Source: a bacterium
GTDB lineage: Bacteria > Planctomycetota > B15-G4 > JADJEK01
NCBI GenBank assembly: GCA_030428825.1
Contig: JAUIEL010000060.1
Coordinates: 1 to 15,670, forward strand
Reading direction: 5' to 3'
DNA length: 15,670 nucleotides
In this document: one piece after another, positions 1-7,296 of the stretch
How the letters are laid out: every line of letters begins with the position of its first letter
Numbering within the stretch: position 1 is the first letter of the stretch
Position numbers and translations under genes: made by a program
The notes under the pieces: generated by a model
What the model was told of the DNA's origin: nothing
Seen by the model: the letters and a program-made list of their open reading frames with translations, nothing else
Database searches by the model: none

Positions 1-159
1 CTGGTTGTTGCCGGCGGGTTGATTGTGTTGCTGCTGTACTTTGTCAAACGCGGTCTCAGTGATCGCGGTCTTCAATTCGGCGGCGCGATGGCGACTGCGA
101 CGAGCAGGTCATCCGGCGACTCACTGTCGGCTCGTTCAGAAAGGAAGTCGGAGCGTTGA
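1..159 (+). CDS. C-terminal end of a membrane protein (partial, 5' end outside the window)
   Basis: Frame 1 is open from the window edge to the TGA at 157-159, giving 52 visible residues. It begins with a strongly hydrophobic stretch (about residues 1-15, LVVAGGLIVLLLYFV) that looks like a membrane-spanning helix. A basic, serine-rich tail follows and ends in RSERKSER. The stop overlaps the TTG start of the next frame (TTGA at 156-159), and a good ribosome binding site lies just before that start, so the two genes probably form a translationally coupled pair. I do not recognise the family. Codon use includes many A/T-ending codons, unlike the planctomycete segment after about 540. The reading as a real gene rests on the membrane helix and the tight overlap. 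Confidence 0.5.
   Translation: MVVAGGLIVLLLYFVKRGLSDRGLQFGGAMATATSRSSGDSLSARSERKSER
141..147 (+). promoter_or_regulatory. Ribosome binding site supporting the TTG start at 156
   Basis: AAGGAAG lies 8 nt before the TTG at 156. It supports this unusual start codon, and the encoded protein then begins directly with the first strand of an FHA-like domain. Confidence 0.55.
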
Positions 160-2567
160 TCGAACTGCATGCCGTCGGCGTCGACCGCCGCCAACGCGTC
201 AAGAACACTCTGGTGCCGGGGCGCAACTATGAGATTGGCCGGGCGCTGGAGCTCGATTTACCCATCCCCTGGGATCCGCACATTTCGCGCCGGCATGTTC
301 GACTGAAGCCGGAAGCCGATTTCGTCGACGTCGAGGAGCAGTCCACGGCGCTCGTGTTCGGCGGCTACGGCGCGTACGGCCTCAGCGACATGTTCGACGC
401 CAACCTCGAGCTGATGGCTTCGGGTCACGAGTTCGTGCCGGGGCAGACCACCCGCGTGTATTCGGCGGCGGCGGGCCTGACGTACAAGGTGGACGTCATC
501 GAGTGGGTCCCCTACGTCGGCGGTCTGCTCGGCTGGTATGCGTTCGACGGCGGCCCCGCCCCGGAGGCCCCCCCGCCGGAGCGGGTCGACGCGGCCCCGG
601 CCGCCGACGTCGCATCGGAGGACGCCGCGGCGGCGGAGGCGGAGGAGCGGACGGCGGCGATCACGGCGCGCGTCGTCGATCCGTCCGGACGGCCGCTCGA
701 GGGGGCGACGGTCGAGCTGACCGACGTCCCGGGGCACCGCGGGACGGCGACGGCGGACGGGACGGTCCGGATGACGGGCGAGGTCCCCGAGGCGTTCGTG
801 CCGTGGCTCGGGGACCACGCGACGTTCCGGGTCTCCCGCGCGGGATACACGACCGAGGAGGCCCGGGCGCGGCTGGTGCTCGGCGAGGACGTCCCGCTCG
901 GCGACGTGGTGCTCCGGCCGGGGGCGACCGTCGTCGGTCGCGTCGAGGACGCGGACGGACGTCCGGCGGCCGGCGTGAGGGTCTGGTCCGTGGTGCTCGT
1001 CGACGGGAAGCCGATGACCGCGGAGGCGTTGAACTCCGAGGCGCGTGCGACCACCGACGCCGCCGGGCGGTTCGAGCTGGCCGGCGTCCCCGCCGGCGTG
1101 ATCCGGATCGAGGCGGTCGGCGCCGAGCAGGAGCGAGCGCACTCCGCGGGGTTCGAGCTCGGCGCGGGGGACCTGGTCGAGGGGATCGGGATCTCCCTGC
1201 CGCCGACCGAGGAGCGTCCGCCCCACATCGAGGGCGTCGTCGTCGACCCGGACGGGGCGCCGGTGCTCGGCGCGAGCGTGAAGTACGCGGCGAAGCTGGG
1301 ACGGTCGCGGGTGAGCGGTTCGACCCGTTCGGACGAGGACGGGGCGTTCCTGATCGTGGCGAACATCGTGGCGGAGCACCGGCTGTTCGCGACGTCCCCC
1401 GCCGGCGAGTATCGCGCGAGCGAGGCCGTCCACGTCGGGCCCGGCGATCGGGTGACGCTCCGGCTGCGCCCGTCGCGGACGTTCGACGTCGTCGCGATCG
1501 GCGGGGGGGACGAGACGCTTCGCGAGTTCAGCGCGTTCACGAGGACCGGCGAGTCGTTGGTGAACACGTTCGCGAGGACCGACGACGGGCGGGTCGCGCT
1601 GCAGCTCCCGGACGTCCCGTTCACGCTGGTGGTCGAGGCGCCGCACCACGATCGGACGGAGGTCGGCCCGCTCGACCCGGCTCGGGTCCTCGCGGACGGG
1701 GTCGTCGAGGTCGCGGTGCGGGCGCTCCCGGGGTTGACGGGCGTCGTCACGCTCGCGGGCGAGCCGGTCGCGGGGGCGGCGGTCCGGGTGCACCGCATGG
1801 CGACCGGACGGACCGACGCGGACGGGTTCCCGGTCCGGGTGTCGCCGCCGCGGGAGGCGCAGGGGACGACCGGCGCGGACGGGTCGTTCGTGCTGACGCT
1901 GAGGGAGGCGGGGGCGTACGTGGTCCGGGTCGAGGCCGACGGGGCGGCCCCGGCGGAGGTCGGGCCGTTCGAGTTCGAGCCGACGGTCGGTGTGGCGCCG
2001 CTGGACGTCCGCCTCGGCGAGGGAGGCGTCCTGGCGGGGCGCGTCCTGCCGCCGCCGGGGCGGTCCGCGGCCGGGACGATCGTCGGGATCTCGCGCGGCG
2101 ACGGGTACGCGCGGACGGTCCGCGTCGGGGCGGACGGGCGGTTCCGGTTCGAGCGGCTGATCCCGGGGCGCTACCACGTCGTCCGGCACGATCGGGAGCT
2201 CCGCCCCGGGCCCCCGCAGTCGTTCGGCACCTCCGGAGAGCCGGGCGTCGGCGAGATCCCCTGGAGCTGCGAACTGTTCGAGGGGCAGACCACCCGGCAC
2301 GACCTCGACCTGTCGATCTGCGTGCTGCGAGGCCGTCTGCGCCCCGGCGGCGAAGAGGCGACGGCGTCGCGCGTGTCGCTCGTCGATCCGGCCTCCGCCG
2401 CCGCGGTCGGCGCGCCGGCGTCCCCGGCCGTCGACGGTTCGTTCACGCTCGTCGCGCCGGTCGCCGGAGCGTACCTTCTGCGCGTCGTGGGCGCCGACGG
2501 CGAGACGCGGCTCGAGGAGCCGATCGAGGTCCGGTGGGGCGAGACCCGCTGGTCCGGCGGTCCGTGA
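156..2567 (+). CDS. Composite open frame: FHA domain + outer-membrane protein fragment + carboxypeptidase-regulatory-like repeat protein
   Basis: This 803-residue frame joins three unlike parts. Residues 1-65 form an FHA-type phosphopeptide-binding domain: GRNYEIGR, then PWDPHISRRHVRL with the conserved S-R-R-H. Residues about 66-125 resemble two or three strands of a beta-barrel outer-membrane protein (YGLSDMFDANLEL, LTYKVDV, WVPYVGGLLG). From about residue 125 an Ala/Pro/Glu-rich linker leads into six repeats of about 70-170 residues, each opening like GRVVDPxGxPLxGAxVxL. They begin near residues 169, 258, 357, 526, 625 and 723 and match the CarboxypepD_reg beta-sandwich, common in large exported planctomycete proteins. 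The native planctomycete protein probably starts with a signal or anchor helix that ended near GWYAFDGG. A/T-ending codons fall from 15 of 65 to 5 of 64 to 3 of 60 across the three parts. I infer that only the repeat portion is a true gene product of the middle genome. Confidence 0.75.
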   Translation: MIELHAVGVDRRQRVKNTLVPGRNYEIGRALELDLPIPWDPHISRRHVRLKPEADFVDVEEQSTALVFGGYGAYGLSDMFDANLELMASGHEFVPGQTTRVYSAAAGLTYKVDVIEWVPYVGGLLGWYAFDGGPAPEAPPPERVDAAPAADVASEDAAAAEAEERTAAITARVVDPSGRPLEGATVELTDVPGHRGTATADGTVRMTGEVPEAFVPWLGDHATFRVSRAGYTTEEARARLVLGEDVPLGDVVLRPGATVVGRVEDADGRPAAGVRVWSVVLVDGKPMTAEALNSEARATTDAAGRFELAGVPAGVIRIEAVGAEQERAHSAGFELGAGDLVEGIGISLPPTEERPPHIEGVVVDPDGAPVLGASVKYAAKLGRSRVSGSTRSDEDGAFLIVANIVAEHRLFATSPAGEYRASEAVHVGPGDRVTLRLRPSRTFDVVAIGGGDETLREFSAFTRTGESLVNTFARTDDGRVALQLPDVPFTLVVEAPHHDRTEVGPLDPARVLADGVVEVAVRALPGLTGVVTLAGEPVAGAAVRVHRMATGRTDADGFPVRVSPPREAQGTTGADGSFVLTLREAGAYVVRVEADGAAPAEVGPFEFEPTVGVAPLDVRLGEGGVLAGRVLPPPGRSAAGTIVGISRGDGYARTVRVGADGRFRFERLIPGRYHVVRHDRELRPGPPQSFGTSGEPGVGEIPWSCELFEGQTTRHDLDLSICVLRGRLRPGGEEATASRVSLVDPASAAAVGAPASPAVDGSFTLVAPVAGAYLLRVVGADGETRLEEPIEVRWGETRWSGGP
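340..362. other. Probable junction 1: FHA domain to outer-membrane-protein fragment
   Basis: The FHA domain breaks off after VDVEEQSTA, before its last strands. The protein then continues as a beta-barrel-like sequence (LVFGGYGAYGLSD). Codon use shifts here from mixed third positions to mostly G/C. The exact base cannot be fixed from one sequence. Confidence 0.6.
515..548. other. Probable junction 2: outer-membrane-protein fragment to planctomycete repeat protein
   Basis: WVPYVGGLLG reads as a barrel strand, while GLLGWYAFDGGPAPE reads as the end of a signal or anchor helix followed by a Pro/Ala linker. The shared LLG-type stretch is a plausible point of joining. After it, A/T-ending codons almost disappear. 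The location is an inference. Confidence 0.55.
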
Positions 2568-2697
2568 TCGCCGCGGAGCCCGGCCTCGTCCGTCGGGCGC
2601 CGCCCCTCGCGGTCGTCGGCGAACGATCGCGGGCGGAGCAAGGTCGGTCAGGCGGCGCGCGGGCCGGACCGTAGGTTCGGCGGCGGAGGTCCCGCCG
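2568..2697. other. Intergenic region, no feature recognised
   Basis: These 130 nt between the repeat protein and the hydrolase hold a ribosome binding site at the 3' end (GGAGG at 2685-2689). I see no convincing promoter or hairpin terminator in such GC-rich sequence. Confidence 0.5.
2685..2689 (+). promoter_or_regulatory. Ribosome binding site for the hydrolase at 2698
   Basis: GGAGG lies 8 nt before the ATG at 2698 and fixes this start. The protein then opens directly with a membrane-anchor helix. Confidence 0.7.
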
Positions 2698-3771
2698 ATG
2701 GTGAAGCGTGGAGTCGTGGTCTCGTGCGTCGTGCTGGCGGTGCTGGGCGGCGCGGCGTGGGGAGTCTGGAGCTGGATGGCACGGGCGCGGTACGAGCCGG
2801 GAGAGGTCCGGCACGGGGGGGAGCGCGGGCCGCGGCTCGATCCGCCGGCCGACGACGCGCCGGTCCCCGGCACGTGGCTCGTGGAGGACGGGATCCGTCT
2901 GGCCCATCGCTCGGTCGGGGACGGCGGGGATCGGCTGCTCGTCCTGCACGGCGGTCCGTCCGTCCCGTTCACGGCGGCGCCGGACGGTCTCGCGCGCCTC
3001 GGAGAACGGCGGCGGGTGACGTTCTTCGACCAGCGGGGCTGCGGCGAATCGACCCGGCCGTTCCAGCGGCTCTCCGGCGGCTTCGAGGAGAGGTTCGACC
3101 TCCTCGAGCGGACGCTCGGCCTCGGCGCGCAGGTGGCGGACGTCGAACGGGTCCGCCGGATCCTCGACGAGGAGCGGCTCGTGTTGATCGGGCACTCGTT
3201 CGGGGGGCTCCTCGCGCTGCTCTACGCCGCCGAGTTCCCGGAGCGCGTGCGCGCCCTGGTCCTCGTCGCGCCGGCCGACCTGATCGTGATGCCGTCCCCG
3301 AGCGGCGACCTGTTCGCCACCATCCGAGCGCGGCTCCCGGACGACCGGCGCGAGGAGTTCGACGCGTTCCTCGGGGAGTACCTCGACTACGGGACGCTCG
3401 GCGACCGTTCGGACGCCGAGCTCGCGGCGCTCCACGCGCGGCTCGGCGAGTGGTTCGCGGCCGCGTCGACCGGCGCGTCGGTCTCGGTCCCCCGGGACGG
3501 CGTCGGAGGGTTCGCGCCGTTCGCGATGTACCTGTCGCTCGGTCGCTCTCACGACTGGAGCGCCGCCGTCCGGGCGATCGAGGCGCCGACGCTGCTCGTC
3601 CACGGCGACCGGGACCTCGTGCCCGTCGAGGCCTCGCGCCACGTCGCCTCGCGGCTCGGGGACGCGACGGTCGAGGTGATCGAGGGGGCCGGGCACTTCC
3701 CGTTCTCCGACCGCCCGGACGCGTTCGCGGCGGCGGTCGAGCGGTTCCTCGACGCGCTGCCGGCGGAGTGA
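2698..3771 (+). CDS. Membrane-anchored alpha/beta hydrolase, proline iminopeptidase-like (S33 type)
   Basis: This 357-residue protein has an N-terminal hydrophobic segment (about residues 5-26) after a Lys/Arg start, so it is probably tethered to or exported across the inner membrane. The alpha/beta hydrolase fold follows. Its landmarks are the oxyanion-hole motif HGGP (84-87), DQRGCGES (111-118) typical of prolyl aminopeptidases, the nucleophile elbow GHSFGG with Ser167, an acid in HGDRD (Asp306 by position), and the catalytic His333 in GAGHFPF. The full triad is present, so an active serine hydrolase is expected. By family it would release N-terminal residues, often proline, from peptides, but the S33 family also holds ester and lactone hydrolases, so the substrate is not certain. 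It is convergent with ada, with 16 nt between the stops. Codon use matches the planctomycete segment. Confidence 0.88.
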   Translation: MVKRGVVVSCVVLAVLGGAAWGVWSWMARARYEPGEVRHGGERGPRLDPPADDAPVPGTWLVEDGIRLAHRSVGDGGDRLLVLHGGPSVPFTAAPDGLARLGERRRVTFFDQRGCGESTRPFQRLSGGFEERFDLLERTLGLGAQVADVERVRRILDEERLVLIGHSFGGLLALLYAAEFPERVRALVLVAPADLIVMPSPSGDLFATIRARLPDDRREEFDAFLGEYLDYGTLGDRSDAELAALHARLGEWFAAASTGASVSVPRDGVGGFAPFAMYLSLGRSHDWSAAVRAIEAPTLLVHGDRDLVPVEASRHVASRLGDATVEVIEGAGHFPFSDRPDAFAAAVERFLDALPAE

Positions 3772-3787
3772 AGCGGCGGCCCCCGGC

Positions 3788-4855
3788 TCAGCGCTCCGAA
3801 CCTCGCTCCCGTTCGAGGAGCCGTTCCTTCCGCGCGGCTCCCCACCGGTACCCGCCGGGCCGTCCGTCGGCCCGCACGATCCGGTGGCACGGGACGAGCA
3901 CGGCCACGACGTTCGCCGCGCACGCTCGCGCCACCGCGCGGGCCGCGGCCGGATCGCCGATCGCGCGCGCGACCTCGGCGTACGTCCGCGTGGCGCCGGG
4001 CGCGACGTCGCGGAGCGCGCTCCAGACCCGGAGCTGGAACGGCGTGCCGCGGAGGTCGAGCGGCAGGGCGAGCGGGACGCGGACGTCCTCCAGGTGGCGG
4101 TGCGCGGCGTCGGCGAGCTCCCGGTGTCGGTCGGTCGCCGCCGCCCGGCCGGCGCGGGGGAACGCGCGTGCGAGCTCGGCCTCCAGGGACGAGTCGTCGT
4201 CGCCGAGCAGGACCGCGCAGACGCCGCGATCGGTCGACGCGACGAGGACCCGTCCGAACGTCGAGGGGCGGGTCGACGTCTCGAGCGCGACCCCCTCGCC
4301 GCCGCGGGCCGCGCGGCCGGGGGGCATGCCGAGCCCGTCGCGCGCCGCGTCGTACAGGCCGCGCGACGACCCGAACCCCGCCGCGTACGCCGCCCGGGTC
4401 AGGTCCTCTCCCTCGCGGACCCGCGCCCGCGTGCGCGCCAGCCGCATCGCCCGCTGGAGCTCGCGGGGCGTCCACCCGGTCCGCTCCCGGAAGCGACGGG
4501 CGAGGTGCGACGGGCTGCGGCCGACCTCCGCCGCGAGCGCGTCGAGCGTCCAGTCCTCGTCGAGCCGCTCCTCGAGGAGGTCGATCGTCCGGGTCACGAA
4601 CGGCTCCGCCGCGGCGAGGAACGCCTCGTCCGGGCGGCACCGGCGGCAGGGGCGGAAGCCGGTCGCCCGCGCGACCGCCGCCGACGCGTGGAACACGACG
4701 TTCCGCCGGAGCGGCCGCCGCGACGGACAGCCGGGCCGGCAGTAGACGCCGGTCGTCCGGACCGCGTAGACGAACGATCCGGTCGCGGCCGCGTCGCGGG
4801 CCACGACCGCGGCCCAGGCGTCGCTCTCGGAGAGGGGGAGGGGCGGGGGGTTCAT
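3788..4855 (-). CDS. ada: Bifunctional Ada: DNA methylation-responsive regulator and O6-methylguanine-DNA methyltransferase
   Basis: At 355 residues it matches the length of E. coli Ada (354). The N-terminal metal-binding domain carries the four zinc cysteines Cys39, Cys43, Cys70 and Cys73. By position Cys39 corresponds to E. coli Cys38, which accepts methyl groups from phosphotriesters. An AraC-type helix-turn-helix region follows (about 84-180: DWTLDALAAEVGRSPSHLAR, then FGSSRGLYDA). The C-terminal methyltransferase domain has the active-site PCHR with Cys323. Known Ada proteins become transcription activators once the N-terminal Cys is methylated, so this one probably controls its own unit. 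Its ATG at 4853-4855 overlaps the stop of the upstream lipoprotein gene (ATGA, 4852-4855), indicating translational coupling. No strong ribosome binding site is visible. The reading frame stays open far upstream, but the Ada domain begins at this Met. Confidence 0.96.
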   Translation of the reverse strand: MNPPPLPLSESDAWAAVVARDAAATGSFVYAVRTTGVYCRPGCPSRRPLRRNVVFHASAAVARATGFRPCRRCRPDEAFLAAAEPFVTRTIDLLEERLDEDWTLDALAAEVGRSPSHLARRFRERTGWTPRELQRAMRLARTRARVREGEDLTRAAYAAGFGSSRGLYDAARDGLGMPPGRAARGGEGVALETSTRPSTFGRVLVASTDRGVCAVLLGDDDSSLEAELARAFPRAGRAAATDRHRELADAAHRHLEDVRVPLALPLDLRGTPFQLRVWSALRDVAPGATRTYAEVARAIGDPAAARAVARACAANVVAVLVPCHRIVRADGRPGGYRWGAARKERLLERERGSER

Positions 4856-5739
4856 GGCGGCGAGGGTACCGCGCCGCCCGCGGGCCGATCTTCCCGCGGA
4901 ACGCGGTCGAACTCGATTCCGCCGTCGCCGCTCGCGTCCCGCAGAAACCGCGCCAGCGCCGCGTCGAACCGGTCCGGCGGCGGCGGAGGAGGGAGGCGGC
5001 CGAGCGCGTCCCGGAACCGTCCGATCTCCTCCTCGCCGAGGAAGCGCGCCGAGTGGGGGACGAAGAGCCGCTCGTTCCGGACGCTCGGCGAGCGCGCGCG
5101 CATCCCGAACTGGCCGGCGCCGAGCGGGGCGAGGATCGTCGTCAGGTCGATCGGGGACCAGAACGCGACGACGTCGGCGACGCGCCCGTCGTCGAGCCGG
5201 CGCACGATCTCGGTCGACAGGAAGAACGAGGAGGAGGAGACGAGGACGGCCCGGTCGAAGCGGGCGCGCTCGGCCCGCTCGAACGCCCCGAGGAGCGCCT
5301 CGCAGCCGGCCGAGAACCCGACGACGTCGAGGTCGAGCGGTCGCGTCGAGCCGCTCCGCACGTGGAGGTCGACCAGCGCGTCCGCGGCCGCCGCGATCGC
5401 CCGCCCCGGCGCGACGCGCCCCCAGTCGAACCAGACGCCGGTCGGGTCGGACCAGTACCGGACGACGATCGGGAGGCGGCCGTCGGCGACGAGGTCGAGC
5501 GCGAGCCGCTCCTCCCAGTCCGAGCCGAGGTCCTTCAGCATCCCCTCGACGACGAAGACGATCCGGTGCCCGTCGACCTCCCCCCGTTCGAGCGCCGCGA
5601 CCGCGGGCTCGGGGACCGACAGCCGGACGCAGCCGGCGGCGAGGAGGAGCCCCGCGAGCGCGACCCACGGTCCGGGGGCGCCGCGGCCGCGACGCCGGCC
5701 GACCGGTCTCCGCGGCTCCGCCCGTCGGTTCGCCGTCAT
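4852..5739 (-). CDS. Predicted lipoprotein with a GXSXG serine-hydrolase motif, function unknown
   Basis: The 295-residue product starts with an Arg-rich segment and a hydrophobic helix ending in LLLAAGC, a lipobox with Cys37 as the likely lipidated residue. After it come hydrophobic strands (HRIVFVVEGM, LPIVVRYWSD) and then LDLDVVGFSAGCEALL, a nucleophile elbow with Ser143. Asp197 (WSPIDLT) and His229 (FVPHSARF) are candidate triad partners. This pattern fits a small alpha/beta hydrolase held at the membrane; no closer family is recognised. A proline run (residues 250-255) precedes the tail. The gene lies 41 nt after DUF1501 and its TGA overlaps the ada start. The start Met at 5739 was chosen because the lipoprotein signal follows at normal distance; the ribosome binding site is weak, so another start is possible. 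Confidence 0.72.
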   Translation of the reverse strand: MTANRRAEPRRPVGRRRGRGAPGPWVALAGLLLAAGCVRLSVPEPAVAALERGEVDGHRIVFVVEGMLKDLGSDWEERLALDLVADGRLPIVVRYWSDPTGVWFDWGRVAPGRAIAAAADALVDLHVRSGSTRPLDLDVVGFSAGCEALLGAFERAERARFDRAVLVSSSSFFLSTEIVRRLDDGRVADVVAFWSPIDLTTILAPLGAGQFGMRARSPSVRNERLFVPHSARFLGEEEIGRFRDALGRLPPPPPPDRFDAALARFLRDASGDGGIEFDRVPREDRPAGGAVPSPP

Positions 5740-5780
5740 CGCGTTCGTCGTCCGTCGTCTCCCCGTGCGACCGCGGGCGC

Positions 5781-7268
5781 CTACGCCAGGAGCGCCCCGA
5801 TCGGGTCGGCCCCCTCGACGCCGACCAGCTTCTGGTCGAGGCCGCCGAAGCGGTAGGTGAGGCCGTTCGGGTCGAGGCCGAGGCGGTTCAGGATCGTGGC
5901 GTGGACCTGCCGGACGTGGCAGCGGTCGGTCACCGCGGCCGACCCGAGCTCGTCGGTCTCGCCGACGCTGACGCCTCCCTTGATGCCGCCGCCGGCCATC
6001 CAGAGGGTGAAGCCGTACGAGTTGTGGTCGCGCCCCGTCCCTTCGGCGTACTCGGCGGTCGGCTGGCGCCCGAACTCGCCGGTCCAGACGACGAGCGTCT
6101 CGTCGAGCATCCCCGTCCGCTTCAGGTCCCGCAGCAGCCCGGCGATCGGCCGGTCGGTGTTCCCGGCGTGCTTCTCGTGGTTGATCACGAGGTCGCCGTG
6201 CGCGTCCCAGTTGTGGTCGTTGTGGTTCCCGCCCGAGTAGATCTGGACGAACCGGACGCCGCGCTCGACCAGCCGCCGCGCGAGGAGGCACTTCCGTCCG
6301 AACGGCGCGGTCCGCTCCTCGTCGAGCCCGTAGAGCGCCTTCGTCGCCTCCGGCTCGCGGTCGATCGCCAGCGCCTCGGGGGCGTGCTCCATCATCCGGT
6401 ACGCCAGCTCGTAGCTCGCGATCCGCGCCGCCAGCTCGTGGTTCCCGTCGTACCGTCCGAGGTGCGCGTCGTTGTGCCGCTTCAGCTCGTCGAGCACGCG
6501 CCGCAGCCGCGGCCGCGTCATCCCCTCCGGCAGGTCGAGGTCCATGATCGGGTTGCCGGTCGCCCGCACCACGGTCCCCTGGTAGCTCGCCGGCATGTAG
6601 CCGCTCGACCAGTTCTTCGCGCCGGAGATCGGCCCGCCGCTGTCGTCGAGCATGACGACGAAGCCGGGGAGGTTCGCGTTCTCCGAGCCGAGCCCGTAGT
6701 TCACCCAGCTCCCGAGGCACGGCTTCCCGCTGAAGAGATGCCCCGAGTTCATCATGAACATCGCCGACCCGTGGATCGGCGACTCGGCGTACATCGAGTG
6801 CACGAACGCCATGTCGTCGACGCACGCGCCGACGTGCGGGAACAGGTCGGAGACCATCTTCCCGCACTCGCCGTACGGCTTGAACCTCCACTTCGGCCCG
6901 ACGACCCGTCCCTCGTCCTTCGACCCGCCCCGGCCGCGCGTCTTCACCTTCACCGTCTTCCCGTCGAGCCCGTACAGCTCCGGCTTGTGGTCGAACGTGT
7001 CGACCTGGCTCGGGCCGCCGTACATGAAGAGGAAGATCACCGCCTTCGCCTTCGGCGCGAAGTGGGGCGGCCTCGGCGCGAGCGGGTTCAGGAGCTCGGC
7101 CGGCCCGCCGCCCGCGAGCCCTTCGAGCGCGCCGGCCCGCGCCGCCGCCGCCGCCAGCGGCCACGACGCCATCGCGCCGCCGGCGTGCCGGAGGAACCGA
7201 CGTCGATCGAACGAGCGCCCGCCGCCCCCGTCGGTCGTCCGATCCGTGCGCTCGCTCCGTTCGTCCAT
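5781..7268 (-). CDS. DUF1501 family protein, Tat-exported
   Basis: This 495-residue protein begins with a twin-arginine signal (DRRRFLRHAG, residues 21-30, then a hydrophobic Ala-rich segment). It continues with DUF1501 landmarks: VIFLFMYGGPSQVDTFDHKP, SPIHGSAMFMMNSG, VQIYSGGNHNDHNWD, ETLVVWTGEFGR and GRDHNSYGFTLWMAGGG. The His/Asp-rich motifs are those of an alkaline-phosphatase or sulfatase-like metal-binding fold, though the reaction of DUF1501 proteins is not established. Export through Tat fits a protein folded with metal in the cytoplasm. It starts 28 nt after the PSCyt/PSD1 stop and has a clear ribosome binding site (GAGGAG on the minus strand, 7276-7281, 7 nt from the ATG). The pair is almost always adjacent in Planctomycetota and probably acts together outside the cytoplasm. 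Confidence 0.95.
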   Translation of the reverse strand: MDERSERTDRTTDGGGGRSFDRRRFLRHAGGAMASWPLAAAAARAGALEGLAGGGPAELLNPLAPRPPHFAPKAKAVIFLFMYGGPSQVDTFDHKPELYGLDGKTVKVKTRGRGGSKDEGRVVGPKWRFKPYGECGKMVSDLFPHVGACVDDMAFVHSMYAESPIHGSAMFMMNSGHLFSGKPCLGSWVNYGLGSENANLPGFVVMLDDSGGPISGAKNWSSGYMPASYQGTVVRATGNPIMDLDLPEGMTRPRLRRVLDELKRHNDAHLGRYDGNHELAARIASYELAYRMMEHAPEALAIDREPEATKALYGLDEERTAPFGRKCLLARRLVERGVRFVQIYSGGNHNDHNWDAHGDLVINHEKHAGNTDRPIAGLLRDLKRTGMLDETLVVWTGEFGRQPTAEYAEGTGRDHNSYGFTLWMAGGGIKGGVSVGETDELGSAAVTDRCHVRQVHATILNRLGLDPNGLTYRFGGLDQKLVGVEGADPIGALLA

Positions 7269-7275
7269 CGCTCCG

Positions 7276-7281
7276 CTCCTC
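7276..7281 (-). promoter_or_regulatory. Ribosome binding site for the DUF1501 gene
   Basis: GAGGAG on the minus strand, 7 nt before the ATG at 7268, supports that start ahead of the Tat signal. Confidence 0.65.
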
Positions 7282-7296
7282 GTCGACGCGCGGCGG

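Noticed and set aside
258..2972. Minus-strand open frame of about 900 codons opposite the repeat protein
   Set aside because: Low-complexity Arg/Asp/Pro composition without domains. The plus-strand frame has clear repeats and normal codon bias, so this is an antisense shadow.
3772..3800. Possible terminator between the convergent hydrolase and ada genes
   Set aside because: The 16-nt gap is GC-rich but I found no clean inverted repeat followed by T residues on either strand.
3788..5668. A 626-residue version of Ada with a long N-terminal extension
   Set aside because: The added residues are Arg/Gly-rich shadow sequence of the lipoprotein gene. The Ada zinc domain begins properly at the Met encoded at 4853-4855, giving the normal family length.
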